Source: Afifella sp. IM 167 (lineage in GTDB: Bacteria; Pseudomonadota; Alphaproteobacteria; Rhizobiales; Afifellaceae). From it: a DNA stretch of 64,000 nucleotides. The stretch spans positions 1-64,000 of the forward strand of contig NZ_NSLC01000014.1 in assembly GCF_020144925.1 (NCBI RefSeq), given 5' to 3'. The notes under the pieces are model-generated. The model worked only from the letters and a program-made list of their open reading frames with translations. It had not been told where the DNA came from and ran no database searches. Positions 41,992 through 54,055 of the stretch are shown one piece after another (the stretch's first letter is position 1; each line of letters begins with the position of its first letter). Made by a program: the position numbers and the translations under genes.

Positions 41992-42932
41992 ATGCTGAGC
42001 GAGACCGTGCACGAGACGAGAAGCGAGGCGCGTCCCACAGCGACGGTGCTGCTCGTCGATGACGACCGCGCAGGCCTCCTGGCCGTCGGCAGCCAGATCG
42101 AGCAGCTTGGCTATCGCGTCACCACCGCGACCAACGGGGCGGAGGCCTTTACGCTCCTGCGCGAGGATCCTTCCTGCGCCGACGTGGTGATGACGGATCG
42201 GATCATGCCGATTCTGGACGGCATGGGTCTGACACGGCGGCTGAAGCGGGAGCGCGATACGCGCAGCATTCCCGTCATCATGCTGACCGGAGCCTCCGAA
42301 GAGCAGGATGTCAGCGGCGGGATCGAAGCGGGCGCCTTCTACTACCTGACCAAGCCGCCCTCCGAAAAGCTGATGGCCGCCGTCCTCAGTTCGGCCCTGC
42401 AGGAAGTCGCGCGCCAGCGGAAGCTGCGCAGCGACCTCATGGATCATCAGGCGGCCTTCAAGAGTATGCAGGTCATGCGCTTCAAGCTGCGCATGCCCGA
42501 GGAGGTGGAACCGGTCGTCAGCATGCTCGCCAGCATGCACGAAAGGCCCGATCGGACCATTCAGGGCATCTATGAGCTGGTTCAGAACGGCATCGAGCAC
42601 GGCGTCCTGCGTTTCGGATTCAAGCGCAAGGCGGAGCTCCTGCGCGAGGGGCGCTGGCAGGAGGCGCTGATGGAGCGAGCTCATGATCCGGCTTACGCCG
42701 ATGGCTGGGTCGAGGCGACGGGCATGCGCCGCGAGGACGGCATCTATGTCAGCGTCAAGGACAACGGACCGGGCTTCGACTGGCGTGCCTTCCTCATCTC
42801 CGATCCGAGCCGTGCTGCCGCGCCGTGCGGCCGGGGCATTTCGCGGGCTGCGACCTTCGCCTTCGACCGTCTGACCTACGACGGCAGCGGCAAGCAGGTC
42901 GTCGGCTATGTCGCCAATCTTCCGAGGCTGAG

Positions 42933-42939
<7 letters not shown>
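41992..42939 (+). CDS. Receiver-HATPase fusion regulator
   Basis: 315 residues. An N-terminal receiver (about 15-135) has the acidic pair D24-D25 region (LLVDDD), phosphoacceptor Asp69 in MTDRIMPILDG, Thr in MLTGAS and Lys in LTKPPS. After a helical linker comes a GHKL-type ATPase without a phosphoacceptor His domain: N box YELVQNGIEHG and G1 box VKDNGPGF. This architecture resembles response regulators with anti-sigma (RsbW/SpoIIAB-like) output, or an ATPase that acts on another protein. It starts one base after the HlyD stop and its stop overlaps the kinase start, so it is part of the secretion operon and a likely target of the kinase. Confidence 0.85.
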
Positions 42940-45998
<3,059 letters not shown>

Positions 45999-46027
45999 GC
46001 GGCCAGGGCGCCCGGTGGCCAGCGGAG

Positions 46028-46050
46028 CGGGGGCAGGGCGCCTGCCCCCG
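46028..46050. terminator. Hairpin between convergent operons, possible terminator
   Basis: A 10-bp stem (46028-46037 with 46041-46050, CGGGGGCAGG/CCTGCCCCCG) with a three-base loop lies between the end of the secretion operon and the convergent SDR gene. There is no T run on either side, so it may need Rho or simply stabilise mRNA ends. Confidence 0.45.
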
Positions 46051-46063
46051 ACGCCGCGGCTTC

Positions 46064-46807
46064 CTAGTCCATATGCAGGCCGCCGTTGATGTCGATGATC
46101 TCGCCGGTGATGAAGCCGGCATGCTCGGAAGCCAGATAGCCGACGAGATGGGCGACTTCCTCGGCGGCGCAGAAGCGGCCGACCGGAATTTCGCGCAGCA
46201 GCGCCTGCCTCTGCTCCTCCGTCAGCTGCTCGGTCACCATCGGCGTCAGGACATATCCGGGCGCAAGGCCGTTCACCGTCACCCCGAAGCCGGCCGATTC
46301 GCGCGCCAGCGAGAAGGTGAGCACGCCGAGGCCTCCCTTTGAGGAGACATAGGCGGTGCCGGCCGTGAGCCCGCCCGTCTTGATGCCCAGCGAACAGATG
46401 TTGACGATGCGGCCCCAGCCGCATTCCTTCATCCCGGCCAGGAACTCCCGCGCCATGTAGAAGGCGCCGTCGAGATTGACGGCCATCACCTTGCGCCATT
46501 CCTGCGGCGAGGTCTCGACCGCCTTGTTGTTGGACAGGATGCCGGCATTGTTGACCAGCACCGAGACCGGGCCATGCTCGGCCTTCAGCTTGGCGGCGGC
46601 CTTCGCCACCGCTTCGGCGTCGGAGACGTCGAGCCCGATGGCGATCACCTTGGAGCCGAGCTCGGAGGCGAGCGGCTCCATCGCCTCGGCCTTCAGGTCG
46701 ACGGCGGCGACGCGGTAATCGTTCGCCACGAAATGGCGCACGATGGCCTCGCCGAGCGTGCCGGCGGCTCCTGTGACGACCGCAAGCCGGTTTTCATCGC
46801 GCAACAT
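46064..46807 (-). CDS. Short-chain dehydrogenase/reductase (SDR)
   Basis: 247 residues from ATG 46807, preceded by GGCAGGAGG. Cofactor motif TGAAGTLGE (12-20), Asp37 after the second strand suggests NAD(H) preference, NNAG at 86-89, and the catalytic Ser139, Tyr153 and Lys157 (TAYVSSK). The C-terminus ITGEIIDINGG is classical. Such enzymes oxidise a secondary alcohol of a sugar, polyol or hydroxyacid. It overlaps the end of the TIM-barrel isomerase gene by 14 bases and is thus co-expressed with it, under a LacI-type operator at 47757. Substrate likely a sugar acid or polyol handled with the fused IolC kinase. Confidence 0.92.
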   Translation of the reverse strand: MLRDENRLAVVTGAAGTLGEAIVRHFVANDYRVAAVDLKAEAMEPLASELGSKVIAIGLDVSDAEAVAKAAAKLKAEHGPVSVLVNNAGILSNNKAVETSPQEWRKVMAVNLDGAFYMAREFLAGMKECGWGRIVNICSLGIKTGGLTAGTAYVSSKGGLGVLTFSLARESAGFGVTVNGLAPGYVLTPMVTEQLTEEQRQALLREIPVGRFCAAEEVAHLVGYLASEHAGFITGEIIDINGGLHMD

Positions 46808-47702
46808 CTTTTCCTCCTGCCTGTGGGGTCTCGGCGGGGGCGGTGCCCTGGCCGAAAATCTCATTGATGGTTCGAAGCGCCTGCGCGGCGAGTGCGCTCG
46901 GCTCGTCGAAATGCTCGCGCCAGATCGCCAGCGTGTCGGCATGCTCTGGCGCCAGTCGGCTTCGGGCGAAGGCCTCCACGCCGACGAGACCGTCATAGCC
47001 GGCGCTTACCGCCGGCTGCGCCATGCGCTTCAGGTCGAGGCTGCCCTGGTCGAGCCGGCCACGATGGCTCTGGTCGAGCTCGAAATAGCACAGCCGGTCC
47101 ATCGCCGCGGCGATGGCAGCGACGGGATCTGCTTCCTCGATCGCCAGATGAAACGTGTCGAGGTGCAGCCGCACATTCGGCCGGTCCACGAGATCGAGGT
47201 ACTCCAGCCCCTGCTCGACGCAGTTGAGCATGTTGGTCTCGTAGCGGTTCACCAGCTCGATGCCGAGCGTGATGCCCATCGCCTCGGCGGTCTCGGCAAC
47301 CATGGCCATGCTCTCGCTGCTGCGCAGCAGCTCTTCGCGCGCGCTTGGTCGCGTCGCCCGCACGAGCGGGGCGTAGAGGACACCGTTGATCTGGCGCGAA
47401 CCCATGTCGCGTGCCAGGCCGAGGACGCGGTTCAGATGCTCCCTGCCGCGCCGGCGTGTCTCCGGATCGGCGCTGCCGATATCGCTGGCGGGCGGGATTC
47501 CCGCCGAATTCAGCGGGGTGACGCCCGCCGCCTCGAAGATCCTGGCAAGCGCCTGTGGTCTCAGACGGTCGGGATCGCGCAGCGGCAGGACGAGGCAGTC
47601 ATAGCCGATCTCGCCGGCCGCCGCGACGACGTGGCGGACGCTTTCCGGCTCCGGATCGGCAGACCAGACGGCCGCGTGGATCGCGGTTCTTACGTTTCCC
47701 AA
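46794..47702 (-). CDS. Sugar phosphate isomerase/epimerase (xylose isomerase-like TIM barrel)
   Basis: 302 residues. AP endonuclease 2-type TIM barrel with metal-binding residues in LGIELVNRYET (Glu), HLDTFHLAIEE (Asp and His), FELDQSHRG and GVEAFAR (Glu), as in D-tagatose/D-psicose 3-epimerases and inosose isomerase IolI. The likely reaction is keto-sugar epimerisation or isomerisation. It is the first gene of a minus-strand pair with the SDR, 112 bp from the divergent fused kinase gene; the gap has a LacI-type operator. The start ATG at 47702 has GGGAG-like purines upstream. Confidence 0.9.
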   Translation of the reverse strand: MGNVRTAIHAAVWSADPEPESVRHVVAAAGEIGYDCLVLPLRDPDRLRPQALARIFEAAGVTPLNSAGIPPASDIGSADPETRRRGREHLNRVLGLARDMGSRQINGVLYAPLVRATRPSAREELLRSSESMAMVAETAEAMGITLGIELVNRYETNMLNCVEQGLEYLDLVDRPNVRLHLDTFHLAIEEADPVAAIAAAMDRLCYFELDQSHRGRLDQGSLDLKRMAQPAVSAGYDGLVGVEAFARSRLAPEHADTLAIWREHFDEPSALAAQALRTINEIFGQGTAPAETPQAGGKDVAR

Positions 47703-47756
47703 GAGGGCTCTCCCTGATCGCGTGGCAGCAAGGCCGTGGATGAGCCTCTTGCTATA

Positions 47757-47770
47757 TGTAATCGGTTACG
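47757..47770. promoter_or_regulatory. LacI-type operator in the iolC/isomerase divergent promoter
   Basis: TGTAATCGGTTACG closely matches the LacI-family dyad TGTAAnCGnTTACA and lies between two divergent starts (47702 and 47815). It matches sites at 50723 and 50963 next to the lacI-like gene, so the same repressor probably acts here. Confidence 0.65.
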
Positions 47771-47814
47771 GCAGACAAGACCGAGTTTTCGGAAAGTCGT
47801 GAAAGTGAACGCAA

Positions 47815-49599
47815 ATGGCCCCGACAACCGATGGATTTGCCCCTGATCCGCTGCCCGGCCGCCGCGCGGACCTGATCTGCATCGGCCGCGGAATCGCGGA
47901 TCTCTACGCCGATCAGCTCGGCGGGAGGCTCGAGGACGCGATCTCCTTCTCCGCCTATGTGGGCGGCAGCGCCGGCAACATCTGTATCGGCGCGACCCGG
48001 CTCGGCCTCGCGACCGCAATGGTGCTGCGGGTCGGCGACGACCATATGGGCCGGCTGGTGCGTGAAACGATGTCACGTAACGGCGTCGACACACGTCATG
48101 TCATCACCGATTCGGCGGCCCCTACGCCGCTCTGCATCCTCGGCGTGCGCAACCGCAGCGCCTTTCCGCGCGATCTCTTCACCCAGGGCGGCGCCTATCT
48201 GCAGCTGACCGAGGAGGATCTCGATCCCGCGCTCTTCAAGGACGCGCGCGCCGTCCTCATCAACGGCTCCTTCTTTGCTTCCGAGAGCCTTCGCCAGGTG
48301 TGCCGCCGGGCGCTCGCGCTCGCCCGCGAGCACGGCTGCGCCACCGCTCTCGATATCGATTACAGGCCGGCCCTGTGGGGTCTCGTCGGGCACGGTGCCG
48401 GCGAAGCGGCCTTTGTCGCCTCCGAGGAGGTCTCGGCCCATTTCGCCGCCTTCCTGCCCGATTTCGATCTCGTCGTCGGAACGGAGGAAGAGATCGCGAT
48501 CGCCGGCGGCGCCGCAGAGAGCTTCGCGGCCGTGCGCAACATCCGCGCCATGACCGAAGCGACAATCGTCCTCAAGCGCGGTCCTGCCGGCTGCGTCGCC
48601 TTCCAGGGGCCCATCCCGGACGATCTGGAGGACGGCCTTGTGGTGCCGGGTTTCCAGGTTGAGGTGATGAATACGGCCGGGGCCGGGGACAGTTTCATGG
48701 CCGGCATGGTCAGCGGCTGGCTGCAGGGCGAGACGCTGCGCGAGAGCTGCCGGATCGCCAATGCCTGCGGCGCCATGAACGTCGCCCGTCATGGCTGCTC
48801 CGATTCCGCGCCGAGCCGCGCCGAGGTCGCGCATTTCATGGAGGCGGGGGGAATTCTGCGGCCCGACGCCGATCCTGAACTGCGCCGTCTGCACCGCTTC
48901 GTCGCCCCGCAGGCAAAGCCGCTTCCATCCGAGATTCTCGATCTGTCGGCCTGCGGCGATCTCGCTGCTTCAGGTGGGGCCGCCCTTCAGGCCTTTCTGC
49001 GCCGTGCCGCGGCAGAGGCGGTGCGCGACGGCCGCTTCAACGCGCTCATCTGGCCGGCGACGCAGGAATTCGGCTCGCTTGCGGAGACGACCGGACTTGG
49101 CTTCTGGATTGCCCGCGACCTCGATGCGATGCCGGGATTTCGCGGCGGCGTGGCGGCGATGCGCGAACTCGTCACCTGGCCGCGCGAACACATCCTGCGC
49201 CTGAGACTGAACGGCGGCGAGGATGCGGCGCGGCTTGCCGATCTCGCCGGTCTGGCGCTGGCCGCCGAGCAGACCCGGCACGAATACGTGGTCGATCTCA
49301 GCCAGGCGGAGGACGCCGGGCGTGCTGCCGAAGCCGCGCTGAAGGCGGGTCTGCGGCCCGAATGGTGGCTTCTGCGCGCCGGCGCGCCGAAGGAAGCTGA
49401 AGCCGGGGGCATGATCCGCGAGGCCGGCGCGGCCGGGCGCGGCATTGCAGCCTTCTCCGCTGCGGACCTTGAGCGGGGCGCCGCCATCGGCGCCCTGGCG
49501 CGTCGATGGGTTGCTGTCGGGCCGGAGGGATCGCCCGTGCTGGAGGAGGACCTTGCGGGTCTCCTTGGCGCCGACGCCCGCCTGCCGGAAACGCTCTAG
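47815..49599 (+). CDS. iolC: Fused IolC-type kinase with DUF2090 domain (5-dehydro-2-deoxygluconokinase-like)
   Basis: 594 residues. A PfkB/ribokinase domain spans about 15-340: GGSAGNICIGATRLGLATAM, the NTAGAGDSFMAGM anion hole and catalytic Asp near residue 288, and the DIDYRPALW segment typical of IolC. DUF2090 spans about 350-590, a TIM-barrel aldolase-like domain fused to IolC in proteobacteria. In inositol catabolism this phosphorylates 5-dehydro-2-deoxygluconate and may split the product. No other iol genes are in the window, so the substrate may be a related deoxy sugar acid. No good ribosome binding site is seen before ATG 47815. The annotation as iolC is by architecture only. Confidence 0.85.
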   Translation: MAPTTDGFAPDPLPGRRADLICIGRGIADLYADQLGGRLEDAISFSAYVGGSAGNICIGATRLGLATAMVLRVGDDHMGRLVRETMSRNGVDTRHVITDSAAPTPLCILGVRNRSAFPRDLFTQGGAYLQLTEEDLDPALFKDARAVLINGSFFASESLRQVCRRALALAREHGCATALDIDYRPALWGLVGHGAGEAAFVASEEVSAHFAAFLPDFDLVVGTEEEIAIAGGAAESFAAVRNIRAMTEATIVLKRGPAGCVAFQGPIPDDLEDGLVVPGFQVEVMNTAGAGDSFMAGMVSGWLQGETLRESCRIANACGAMNVARHGCSDSAPSRAEVAHFMEAGGILRPDADPELRRLHRFVAPQAKPLPSEILDLSACGDLAASGGAALQAFLRRAAAEAVRDGRFNALIWPATQEFGSLAETTGLGFWIARDLDAMPGFRGGVAAMRELVTWPREHILRLRLNGGEDAARLADLAGLALAAEQTRHEYVVDLSQAEDAGRAAEAALKAGLRPEWWLLRAGAPKEAEAGGMIREAGAAGRGIAAFSAADLERGAAIGALARRWVAVGPEGSPVLEEDLAGLLGADARLPETL

Positions 49600-49630
49600 G
49601 CTTTGCGTCTGGTCGGCCGGCCTGGTTTCC

Positions 49631-50710
49631 TCAGGTCCGTGTCCGGGCCGGCGGCGGGGCGGTGGAATCTCGCACCACGAGATCGGCGCTCACCAGAAGG
49701 GAATGGACGAAATTCTCGCCCTTCAGCTGGGCGACGAGCGTGTCCGCGGCGAGGGCGGCCATCTCCGACCAGGCGACCCGCACGGTCGTCAGCGCCGGCT
49801 TCAGGTGCCGCGCCCATTCCAGATCGTCGAAGCCGGTGATCGAGATGTCTCCCGGCACGTCGAGCCCCATCTCCGCCGCCTCGATCAGGGCGGCGAAGGC
49901 CTGCACGTCGTTGTGGCAGATGATCGCCGTTGTGGTCGGATCGCGCGCAATGAGCTCGCGCAGCCCGGATCGCGAGGCATCCATGCTGTAGCGGCAGACG
50001 CAGATGCGCTCCGGCGGCAGATCGAGCCCCGCCGCGCGCAATTCCTGGCGAATGCCCTCCAGCCGCAGCTTCGCCCTATCGCTTTCGCCCGGATCGCCGC
50101 TGATGACCGCTATCCGGCGATGGCCGAGATTGAGGAGGTAGCGCGTGATCCGGCCCATCTCTCGGATATTGTCGAAACCCACATTGGGGTGCTCGGAAGC
50201 GGGATCGCGGACGCTCGTATTGACGTAGGCGATCTCGCGGCTTTTCAACAGATCGTAGAGTTCCGGCCGGTGCTCGGCTCCGACGAGCATGACGCCGTCG
50301 ACGCCGTGGCGGGCGAGCAGGCGGATCTGCTCCAGTTCCGCGTCCCGGCTGAAGGCGGAAAGCGCCACGACCACGTTGTAGCCGTGCATGCTGGCCCGCT
50401 GCTGCAGGGATTCCACCTGTTCGGCGAAGATCGAGTTCTGGATCGTCGGAATGACGATGCCGAGCGTACGCGACTGGTGGGACGTCAGGGCGCGGGCGGC
50501 ACTGTGGGGAATATAGCCGAGCCGGTCGGCAACCTCTATGACCTGCCGCCGGCTTGCTTCGCTGACGCTTGCCGGGTCATTGAAAGCCCGCGATACCGTG
50601 GCGGTGGAAAGGCCGGCCACTCTCGCCACGTCGCGAATGCCGGGAGAGACGGAGGCCCTTCGGCCGCGTTGCGCCTTCTTCTGCGAAATCTGCTCGGAAT
50701 CTGCGCTCAT
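49631..50710 (-). CDS. LacI-family transcriptional repressor
   Basis: 359 residues from ATG 50710; an upstream ATG at 50728 lies too close to the operator and has no site. Helix-turn-helix and hinge (about 27-80) are intact: IRDVARVAGLSTATVSRAFN and the hinge helix HSAARALTS. A type I periplasmic-binding effector domain follows (TLGIVIPTIQNSIFAEQVE, then SITGFDD near 290). The effector is likely a sugar or polyol. It faces the TRAP transporter gene set, and one LacI-type dyad lies before its own start (50723) and another before dctQ (50963). Regulates itself, the importer and probably the catabolic genes at 46064-49599. Confidence 0.92.
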   Translation of the reverse strand: MSADSEQISQKKAQRGRRASVSPGIRDVARVAGLSTATVSRAFNDPASVSEASRRQVIEVADRLGYIPHSAARALTSHQSRTLGIVIPTIQNSIFAEQVESLQQRASMHGYNVVVALSAFSRDAELEQIRLLARHGVDGVMLVGAEHRPELYDLLKSREIAYVNTSVRDPASEHPNVGFDNIREMGRITRYLLNLGHRRIAVISGDPGESDRAKLRLEGIRQELRAAGLDLPPERICVCRYSMDASRSGLRELIARDPTTTAIICHNDVQAFAALIEAAEMGLDVPGDISITGFDDLEWARHLKPALTTVRVAWSEMAALAADTLVAQLKGENFVHSLLVSADLVVRDSTAPPPARTRT

Positions 50711-50722
50711 GAGCCAACTTCT

Positions 50723-50736
50723 TTGCACCGGTTACA
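50723..50736. promoter_or_regulatory. LacI-type half-conserved operator upstream of lacI
   Basis: TTGCACCGGTTACA has a perfect right half-site GGTTACA and a degenerate left half. It ends 13 bp before the lacI start on the minus strand, so it is suited to autoregulation. Confidence 0.5.
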
Positions 50737-50950
50737 CCAGAAAGCCAAGCTAGGCGCCGCTGCTTGTCCCCTTCAAGACACGATACCACAGGCGGGTCCG
50801 AGCATTTGTCCGCAATCGACATTAATCATCCTGGGGCAATTTCCGCGGAAATCCGGCGTTTAGGCCGCATATTGTCGAGGCGGCAGAGGCAAACTCCGCC
50901 GCCCCGGCGTCCGCGGCTGTTCCGCGGCACGGCGACGAAAGCCGGCATGG

Positions 50951-50978
50951 TTGACAAGAAACTGTCACCGGTTACACA
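50951..50978 (+). promoter_or_regulatory. Promoter and LacI operator of the dctQMP operon
   Basis: TTGACA (50951-50956) and a weak TACACA -10 (50973-50978) are spaced by 16 bp; the dyad TGTCACCGGTTACA (50963-50976) fills the spacer. Repressor bound there would block RNA polymerase directly. The rest of the gap (50737-50950) holds no gene that I can recognise. Confidence 0.65.
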
Positions 50979-51073
50979 GTGGTTCAAACGCCGCGATCCG
51001 ATCGTAAGGCGAGCCCTGTTTGTGGTGGCGAGATGGTCGCCTCAGCGGGCAATATGATAGGGAGGAGAAAGGC

Positions 51074-51571
51074 TTGGGGCAGTCTCGCATCAAGATCGGC
51101 CCCGAGGCGGTGGCGGCAGCAGCGCTGTTCTTCGTGCTTCTGTGCCTGATGACCGCCCAGGTCGTGCTGCGCTTCGGTTTCGGTATCGCGGTGAGCTGGC
51201 TGGAAGAGGTCATCCGCCTCGTCTTCGTGTGGAGCGTCTATTCCAGCTTCCTGGTCGCGGCGATCGACGACAGCCATATCCGCGTCTCGCTCCACATTTC
51301 ACTCCTGCCGCCCCGCTGGCAGAACCTGGTGCTCGGTCTCGCCGATCTTGTCTGGGTCGGCTTCAACTCGGCCATCATCTACGGCGCCTGCGTCTACTCC
51401 CTGTCGCTCATGCAGTTTCCCTATCGCATGCCGACCACCGGCGTGAATCTCCTCTGGGCGTTCGCGATCGTGCCCGCCGGTTTCTTCATTCTTTCCCTGC
51501 GCGTGCTCTGGAACATCCGTCTGCGGGCCCGTGGAGAGCTGCAGACCTCCTTCACCCAGGCGGAGATGTGA
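51074..51571 (+). CDS. dctQ: TRAP transporter small permease (DctQ)
   Basis: 165 residues from TTG 51074, chosen because GGAGGAG lies six bases upstream; the alternative GTG at 51020 has no site and adds 18 residues unlike DctQ. Four membrane segments are seen (about 10-30, 43-60, 85-105, 125-148), with the VSWLEEVIRLVFVWSVY segment conserved in DctQ. It is the small membrane subunit of a TRAP importer with the DctM and DctP genes that follow. LacI-type control region upstream. Confidence 0.88.
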   Translation: MGQSRIKIGPEAVAAAALFFVLLCLMTAQVVLRFGFGIAVSWLEEVIRLVFVWSVYSSFLVAAIDDSHIRVSLHISLLPPRWQNLVLGLADLVWVGFNSAIIYGACVYSLSLMQFPYRMPTTGVNLLWAFAIVPAGFFILSLRVLWNIRLRARGELQTSFTQAEM

Positions 51572-51578
51572 GCCGCAG

Positions 51579-52877
51579 ATGAGTCCAGCTCTCGCCATCG
51601 CGCTGACCTTCGTGGCGGCCACGCTCCTCGGTGTGCCGATCGCCATCGGGCTCGGCCTTGCCGCCCTTGTCGGTCTTCTCTCGGCCGGCCTGCCGATCGA
51701 ATATCTTGCCCAGAACGCCTTCAGCGCCATCGATTCCTTCACGCTGATCGCCATCCCGATGTTCATCCTCGCCGGGGCGCTGATGGAGCGCGGGCGGCTG
51801 ACGCACAGTCTCATCGCCCTGTCGCGTGCCTTCGTCGGAAATTCGCCCGGCGGGCTCGCCACGGTGACGGTGATCGCCTGCGCCCTCTTTGCCGCGATCA
51901 CCGGATCGGGGCCCGCCACCACCGCGGCGATCGGCTCCATCATGATCCCGGCGATGATGAAGGACGGCTACGGACGCAGCTTCTCGGCCGGCCTTGCCGC
52001 CAGCAGCGGCGGCCTCGGAGTGGTGATTCCGCCCTCCATCCCGATGATCATCTACGGTATCACCGCCGAGGCCTCCATCACCGGCCTCTTTGTGGCCGGT
52101 GTCGTGCCGGGCCTTCTTCTGGCGCTGTCGCTCTATCTCACCTCCAAGGTCATCTGCAGGCGGCGCGGCTATGGCTCGCAGACCGCAAGCGACGCCCCGG
52201 AAGGCGGTATTCGCGCGGCGATCTGGGAGGCGAAATGGGCGCTGCTCGCGCCGGTGATCGTCCTTGGCGGCATCTATTCCGGCGTCTTCACCGTCACAGA
52301 AGCCTCCGTCGCCTGCGTGCTCTACGCCGTCATCGTCGGCGTCTTCATCAATCGTGCGCTCGATTTCCCGGGCTTCCTCGATTCCCTGGTGAAGACGGCC
52401 AAGATCGCCGGTACCGTGCTGATCATCCTTTCGACGGGCCTCGTCTTCGGCCGCATTCTGGCGCTGCACCAGATTCCGCAGGAAGTCTCCGGCTTTCTCA
52501 CCGCGAACGTCACCAGCCCGGCGATGCTCATCATCCTGATCACGCTGCTGCTGGTGTTCATCGGCATGTGGATGGAGACGATCACCCAGATCGTCATTCT
52601 GACGCCGCTGCTGCTTCCGGCCGCGGTGGCCGCCGATCTGCACCCTCTGCAGTTCGGCGTCATGTTCGTCATCGCCTGCGAGATCGGCTTTCAAACACCC
52701 CCGCTCGGGGTCAACCTATTTGTCGCCGGCGAAATCGCCTCGGCAAAGCTGGAAGAGGTGTCAAAAGGCGCCCTTCCCTTCGTCGTGACGCAGATCATCG
52801 TGCTGTTGCTGGTCGGTTTCTTCCCCGCCATCAGCCTTTGGCTGCCGTCGCTGTTTGGCTACGTGAATCTCCAATAG
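51579..52877 (+). CDS. dctM: TRAP transporter large permease (DctM)
   Basis: 432 residues from ATG 51579, eight bases after dctQ. About 12 membrane segments, with DctM hallmarks SGSGPATTAAIGSIMIPAM-like region (FAAITGSGPATTAAIGSI), SGGLGVVIPPSIPMIIYG and the second re-entrant part GMWMETITQIVILTPLLLP, ending with TPPLGVNLFV. Na+-dependent import of the ligand presented by DctP. Same operon as dctQ and dctP. Confidence 0.95.
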   Translation: MSPALAIALTFVAATLLGVPIAIGLGLAALVGLLSAGLPIEYLAQNAFSAIDSFTLIAIPMFILAGALMERGRLTHSLIALSRAFVGNSPGGLATVTVIACALFAAITGSGPATTAAIGSIMIPAMMKDGYGRSFSAGLAASSGGLGVVIPPSIPMIIYGITAEASITGLFVAGVVPGLLLALSLYLTSKVICRRRGYGSQTASDAPEGGIRAAIWEAKWALLAPVIVLGGIYSGVFTVTEASVACVLYAVIVGVFINRALDFPGFLDSLVKTAKIAGTVLIILSTGLVFGRILALHQIPQEVSGFLTANVTSPAMLIILITLLLVFIGMWMETITQIVILTPLLLPAAVAADLHPLQFGVMFVIACEIGFQTPPLGVNLFVAGEIASAKLEEVSKGALPFVVTQIIVLLLVGFFPAISLWLPSLFGYVNLQ

Positions 52878-52889
52878 GGAGGAAGAGAA

Positions 52890-53888
52890 ATGCTAGTCAG
52901 AGCACTGGCGTTCGTGCTGGCCCTTGCCTGCACGACCCTGCCCGCACTTGCGCAGGAATACACGATCCGTCTGTCTCACGGAGACAACGAGACCAACCCC
53001 ACGCACATCACCGCTCTCAAGTTCAAGGAGCTCGTCGACAAGTACTCTGACGGCAAGATCGCCGTGCAGATCTTCCCGGCGAACCAGCTGGGCAGCGAAG
53101 AGGAAGTGATCCGCGCGGTCCGCAACAACACCATCCAGGCGCAGATTCCTGCGATGGCCAACGTCCACCCCGTGGCGCCATCCGTCGGCGTCCTGCTCCT
53201 GCCGTATCTCTTCTCCAACAGCGAGGAAGCCCATGCCGGGCTCGACGCGCTGCTGCCGGCGCTCAACGAGCATGTCACCAAGGAAGCGGGTATCCGCTTC
53301 GTCGGTATCCTGGAGAAGGGCTTCCGCGTCCTGACCAACTCCAAGCGGGCGGTCGAGACGATCGATGACCTCAAGGGTCTGAAGATCCGCGTCCCGCCGA
53401 ACGAGATCAGCATCAAGACCTTCCGCTCCTGGGGCGTGGAGCCGGTGCCGATGGGCTGGGCCGAGGTGTTCACTGCCCTGCAGCAGGGCGTGATCGACGG
53501 CCAGGAGAACCCCTACACGACCGCCGTCACCTCCAAGTTCTACGAGATCCAGAAGTACATCACCGAGGTGCACTACCAGATCTGGACCGGCCCGCTCCTC
53601 ATCAGCGAGGCCTTCTATCAGAAGCTCTCGCCGGAGCTGCAGGACGCGGTCGACCGGGCCGGCCTGGAAGCCGTCCAAGTCGGGCGCGAGGCGAACGCCG
53701 AGCAGACCGCCGAAGCGATGGCCTTCCTCAAGGAGCACGGCATGACGCTTTCCGGCGCTCCGCAGGACGAGGAAAAGTGGCGCGAGGCCGCGCGCGGCAT
53801 CTGGGGCGATTTCTACGCCAATGTCGGTGGCGAGGAATGGGCCAACCAGGCGATCAAGATCGTCGAGGACGCCGTCGCCTCCAAGTAA
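52890..53888 (+). CDS. dctP: TRAP transporter substrate-binding protein (DctP)
   Basis: 332 residues. Signal peptide about 1-21 (ALAQE cleavage). The mature protein opens YTIRLSHGDNETNPTH, as in DctP/SiaP-type proteins, with the carboxylate-binding Arg in LKGLKIRVPPNE (about residue 168) and GVIDGQENP further on. This Arg normally clamps an acid group, so the ligand is expected to be a sugar acid or similar. A GGAGG site precedes the ATG. The gene ends the operon, followed by a strong terminator. Confidence 0.94.
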   Translation: MLVRALAFVLALACTTLPALAQEYTIRLSHGDNETNPTHITALKFKELVDKYSDGKIAVQIFPANQLGSEEEVIRAVRNNTIQAQIPAMANVHPVAPSVGVLLLPYLFSNSEEAHAGLDALLPALNEHVTKEAGIRFVGILEKGFRVLTNSKRAVETIDDLKGLKIRVPPNEISIKTFRSWGVEPVPMGWAEVFTALQQGVIDGQENPYTTAVTSKFYEIQKYITEVHYQIWTGPLLISEAFYQKLSPELQDAVDRAGLEAVQVGREANAEQTAEAMAFLKEHGMTLSGAPQDEEKWREAARGIWGDFYANVGGEEWANQAIKIVEDAVASK

Positions 53889-53914
53889 GCCTGCCGGACT
53901 GAGAAAAGACGCTG

Positions 53915-53943
53915 GGGGCGGCCCGAAAAGGCCGCCCCTTTTT
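53915..53943 (+). terminator. Rho-independent terminator after dctP
   Basis: A 9-bp stem GGGGCGGCC (53915-53923) with GGCCGCCCC (53930-53938), loop CGAAAA, followed by five T. It closes the dctQMP transcript 26 bp after the stop codon. Confidence 0.9.
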
Positions 53944-54055
53944 CGTGCCGGAAATGCCCGGGAGGGCGAAAGCCGTCTCGGGGCAGGGCGGTTCGCCCCG
54001 GCCGGGCGACCTCCGGCGGTGAAGAAAATCGCGGGAAATGCGGGCGATCGGCCCG

